From positions 496,001-560,000 of the forward strand of contig OZ025676.1 of assembly GCA_964019335.1 (NCBI GenBank): 64,000 bases of DNA. The letters run 5' to 3'. Source of the stretch: Diplonema japonicum. Lineage: Eukaryota > Euglenozoa > Diplonemea > Diplonemida > Diplonemidae. Below, piece after piece: positions 61,643-64,000 of this stretch (positions are counted from its first letter, which is position 1; every line of letters starts with the position of its first letter). The notes beneath the pieces were generated by a model. That model was not told the DNA's origin, did no database searches, and worked only from the letters and a program-made list of their open reading frames with translations. The position numbers and the translations under genes are program-made.

Positions 61643-63010
61643 TCACACCTCTTGGGAATCTCTGCCTTCTATAGAACCCTTGTTCCTGTGCAGATTTTGC
61701 AGCGCACCGAATTTGATTTCTTTGCACGTGTAGTCCATCTCGCAATCGACGTCTAAGAAGTAGTCCCACATCAGTTGGTCAAGGGACACATAAGCCACGA
61801 AGACAGAATGCTTGAGAGCAGCTGCAAGGAAACGCAAGCCCGCCTGCCGCACGGCCACAATCTGATGATTCCGGTGATCGAGAAGCTGTGCCATGTGTGG
61901 GAGCAGCACAGGACACACAGTCTCGACACTGATGGCAGAGGACTCAAGTATCGCTGCAATGGCGTGGAGGGAAATCTCAAGAAGATCCGGCTTGTTTTTA
62001 GGGACGATGAAGAAATCAGCGAACATCCCCGTCTGCGCTACCACGTGGGCAAGGCCCGGTTGTTGTGTGCAGATCCCGCCCAACGCCTCGATTTTCTTCT
62101 CTAAATTCCGGGACTTCACCACAGACTCCAGCCAGTTGGACCTGAGAGCGTGCACACAGTTCTCTTCAGAATGTTCCGCGAATCTCCCGATGAAACGGAT
62201 GGCGAAGTCCGAAGCAACATCGACAAGATCCTGTTCGGCGATTCTAATAATCCGCGTGCCGAGGCCTTTCCGAGTCCCGCAGAACCGTGCCCCCAACGGG
62301 CCCTTGGCAATAGTTTCAAGGATTTCAAGGTAGTTAAGGAGCATCAAGATGTCATCCCCCACTGTCTCAACACCATCAACCACAGCATCCAGGGCGCCGA
62401 TGGTCTCGAGGAAGGTGAAGAGGTCTGTGTCTGTGCCTGCTTTTTGGATCAGGACCTCAAGGATGCGTAAGGCTTCCACAGACCTTGTTTTGAACTTTTC
62501 TTGCAAACTGTCGACGATTTTCGTATGTGTGGTCAGGACGCTCCTCGAGAGGTGGTCGCCTAGAAGCCCCCCCAGGGTTCTCGCTGCGGTGAGGGACGTC
62601 GTGGGGTTGTCGTCGCACATCAGCGTCACAAGATGTTCCAAAAAATAGAATTTGTTCTCTTCTTGAAGTTTTACAATGTGTCCCGGGACACACACCTCAG
62701 CGAACACCATTGCCAGGGCTTGCCGTCCCTTCTGCGACCCGTTCTGCACTGTGGCTTCGACAACTTGGTTCATCGCTCCACCCAAGATGATGCTCGCCCC
62801 TACTTTAGTTCTGGACACTTCCTGCAGCACCCTTTCTGCGCTTGGTCCCACATCTCCTTCCCTTTCTAGTAGCTCTAATACAATCTTCAAATCGGTCATC
62901 AGTGCTTCAATGTACTCCTCCCGCCCCCCTCGCAAGCCCCGCACCAAGGCGTCCATCCCTGAAAGGACCTGCTTCGTGTCCGAGGACTTCAGTGCTTCGA
63001 TGTGTTCCAT
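61643..63010 (-). CDS. HEAT/ARM-repeat protein, PSMD5 (proteasome chaperone S5b)-like
   Basis: Single exon, 455 aa, ATG at 63010. All-helical with ARM/HEAT spacing from end to end. The middle (LLNYLEILETIAKGPLGARF, then ASDFAIRFIGRFAEHSEENC, then KKIEALGGICTQQPGLAHVV) follows the order seen in PSMD5/S5b: neighbour-search element, FGRLA element, and the DTLGILGS-type element. PSMD5 helps assemble the base of the 26S proteasome. Length is slightly below the animal protein (about 500). Assignment is by remembered pattern, so another ARM protein remains possible. Confidence 0.65.
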   Translation of the reverse strand: MEHIEALKSSDTKQVLSGMDALVRGLRGGREEYIEALMTDLKIVLELLEREGDVGPSAERVLQEVSRTKVGASIILGGAMNQVVEATVQNGSQKGRQALAMVFAEVCVPGHIVKLQEENKFYFLEHLVTLMCDDNPTTSLTAARTLGGLLGDHLSRSVLTTHTKIVDSLQEKFKTRSVEALRILEVLIQKAGTDTDLFTFLETIGALDAVVDGVETVGDDILMLLNYLEILETIAKGPLGARFCGTRKGLGTRIIRIAEQDLVDVASDFAIRFIGRFAEHSEENCVHALRSNWLESVVKSRNLEKKIEALGGICTQQPGLAHVVAQTGMFADFFIVPKNKPDLLEISLHAIAAILESSAISVETVCPVLLPHMAQLLDHRNHQIVAVRQAGLRFLAAALKHSVFVAYVSLDQLMWDYFLDVDCEMDYTCKEIKFGALQNLHRNKGSIEGRDSQEV

Positions 63011-63172
63011 ATAGTTTTTAGTATTTTTTTTTTTTTTAATCCTTGCGGGGCAGATATGGATTTAACCACTTCAGAGAGAGGAATACTAACTGGCACTAAG
63101 GAGCACCTTCCCGGTAGGGGAACGGGAGGGAGAACAAAATAGTTGAGAGATTCCCCGGGTTTGCGAAAGTGC

Positions 63173-63505
63173 TTACGCCACAGCGTAGAGAGTGCGGCCT
63201 TGCTTCTTCAGGGCGAAGAGGATGTCAGCGGCACGCACGGTCTTCCTCCCTGTGAGCTCCAAGAGGGTCGCGGTGTCGGCCATCACCTTGTCCACGAAGG
63301 ACCTCAGGATGGTCCTCGCCTCGTCGTAGGCGCTCGCTGCGATCCTCTTGCACCCACCACGCCTGGCGATCCTCCTGATGCTCCCCTTCGTGATCCCACG
63401 GCTGCTGACCTTCGTGTTCCTCTTCCCACCACCACCCTTCGTCACATTCTTCGACTTCGAGGTCACTGACTTGCCCTTCGCGGAGGTCTTTCCTTGGCCG
63501 GCCAT
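63173..63505 (-). CDS. divergent histone H4
   Basis: Single exon, 110 aa, ATG at 63505. The histone fold is clear: GITKGSIRRIARRGGCKRI, YDEARTILRSFVDKVM, and GRKTVRAADILFALKKQGRTLY. It packages DNA as part of the nucleosome. Differences from the near-invariant H4 of most eukaryotes are large: a longer Lys/Ser-rich tail, no LRDN before GITK, Cys replacing Val in RRGGVKRI, LLELTG instead of YTEHAK, and an AVA end instead of GFGG. Many substitutions fall on DNA or H3 contact helices. It could be the organism's main H4 (as in other fast-evolving protists) or a variant. Confidence 0.85.
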   Translation of the reverse strand: MAGQGKTSAKGKSVTSKSKNVTKGGGGKRNTKVSSRGITKGSIRRIARRGGCKRIAASAYDEARTILRSFVDKVMADTATLLELTGRKTVRAADILFALKKQGRTLYAVA

Positions 63506-64000
63506 TGTTTTTTTTCTCTCTTTTTTGCTAAACCTTTACAATTACAAACGGGTGAACAAAGTAATAGGGGGAAAAAAAAAAAAAAAAAAAGCACGAAGGA
63601 AATTTATGGAGAGGTAATAAAACGAGGTATAAAAATAAAGAAATAAAACAGGGGGGAAACGGGAAGAAGAAGACATGAATTGCGCTCTAAACGCCCGTTC
63701 ATCAGGGAAGGGAGCACCTCGCCAAAGAGGGTAGCATGGAAAAGGTTTATCTGGCGAGGGAGATGCGGTGGGTTTTGTTTCTCTTCTTCTTCTTTTTTTT
63801 TTTTTTTTGTGTATTACAAAGAAATAAAATAAAGGCTAGCGAAAGGAATTTTTTTATTTTCAAAAGTAAGATTTTGTCTATTGGGGAGGGACTAAGGGGA
63901 ATAAAAAGACAAGTGGACAATGCTTCAGTACACTACAGCTGCCCTGTCGAACAGGACTCTTGACTGCCTCCAACACCTAGCAGCAAGCACTGCTGTGCAT
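63506..64000. other. window end, intergenic; possible 3' tail of the next gene
   Basis: Homopolymers to about 63630, then a complex patch 63670-63780 without a gene. The last 100 bases contain two short minus-strand open frames, one ending ...LFDRAAVVY and the other ...SCSTGQL, either of which could be the end of the next upstream gene. The window stops too soon to choose. Confidence 0.35.

Noticed and set aside
63020-63172. animal-type histone 3' stem-loop after H4
   Set aside because: No GGCTCTTTTCAGAGCC-like hairpin follows the stop; the gene probably ends by ordinary polyadenylation.

Overview
This is a nuclear window from a unicellular eukaryote. It carries ribosomal protein eS24 with two introns, histone H4, eIF2B-gamma, a ubiquitin-specific protease and an SRPK-type kinase. 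Every protein gene I can support lies on the minus strand from base 1 to about 63.5 kb, as expected of long unidirectional transcription. One-way gene order, very short GT-AG introns, a tandem C/D snoRNA cluster and a divergent H4 together fit a euglenozoan, most likely diplonemid-like. That placement is inference; a dinoflagellate or perkinsid relative is not excluded. No spliced-leader gene was recognised.

Layout, left to right (all genes minus): 5' end of an unidentified gene (1-141); a seven-exon FAS1-domain membrane protein (541-3529); an SMP-30-like beta-propeller (3729-4606); a multi-pass membrane protein fused to an SRPK kinase (5138-8082, start exon unresolved); a CCCH/RRM protein (9542-10969); a decayed pogo-like transposon (11771-12683) ending 15 bp from the stop of a USP-family protease (12698-17610); a 4,707-residue single-exon surface protein with three DOMON-like repeats (17707-31830); a MULE-like element (32131-33246); a 5-phosphatase with a Cys-rich insert (34534-35637); eIF2B-gamma (36188-37674); a 5-kb gene desert; a U1-type zinc-finger protein; a coiled-coil protein; eS24 (46022-46527); a snoRNA tandem array (46612-47348); a small acidic protein; a Gln-rich protein; a DHHC palmitoyltransferase; a membrane-anchored thioredoxin; a 4-kb intergenic region with repeats and inverted repeats; a small type I membrane protein; a decayed TIR transposon (57641-59236); a second 5-phosphatase; a PSMD5-like protein; and histone H4.

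Two features run through the window. Intergenic DNA is saturated with homopolymer runs, mostly A/T and some G/C. Introns are tiny (35-60 bp), usually start GTATG or GTGTG, and in many cases carry a pure poly-A run on the sense strand just before the acceptor AG, where most eukaryotes have a pyrimidine tract. Every spliced model built with these introns has a coding length divisible by three and restores family-typical protein sequence, which is internal support for them.

The snoRNA array is the best-supported non-coding discovery. Three copies of a C/D RNA carry two antisense guides to neighbouring stretches of the universally conserved peptidyl-transferase region of LSU rRNA.
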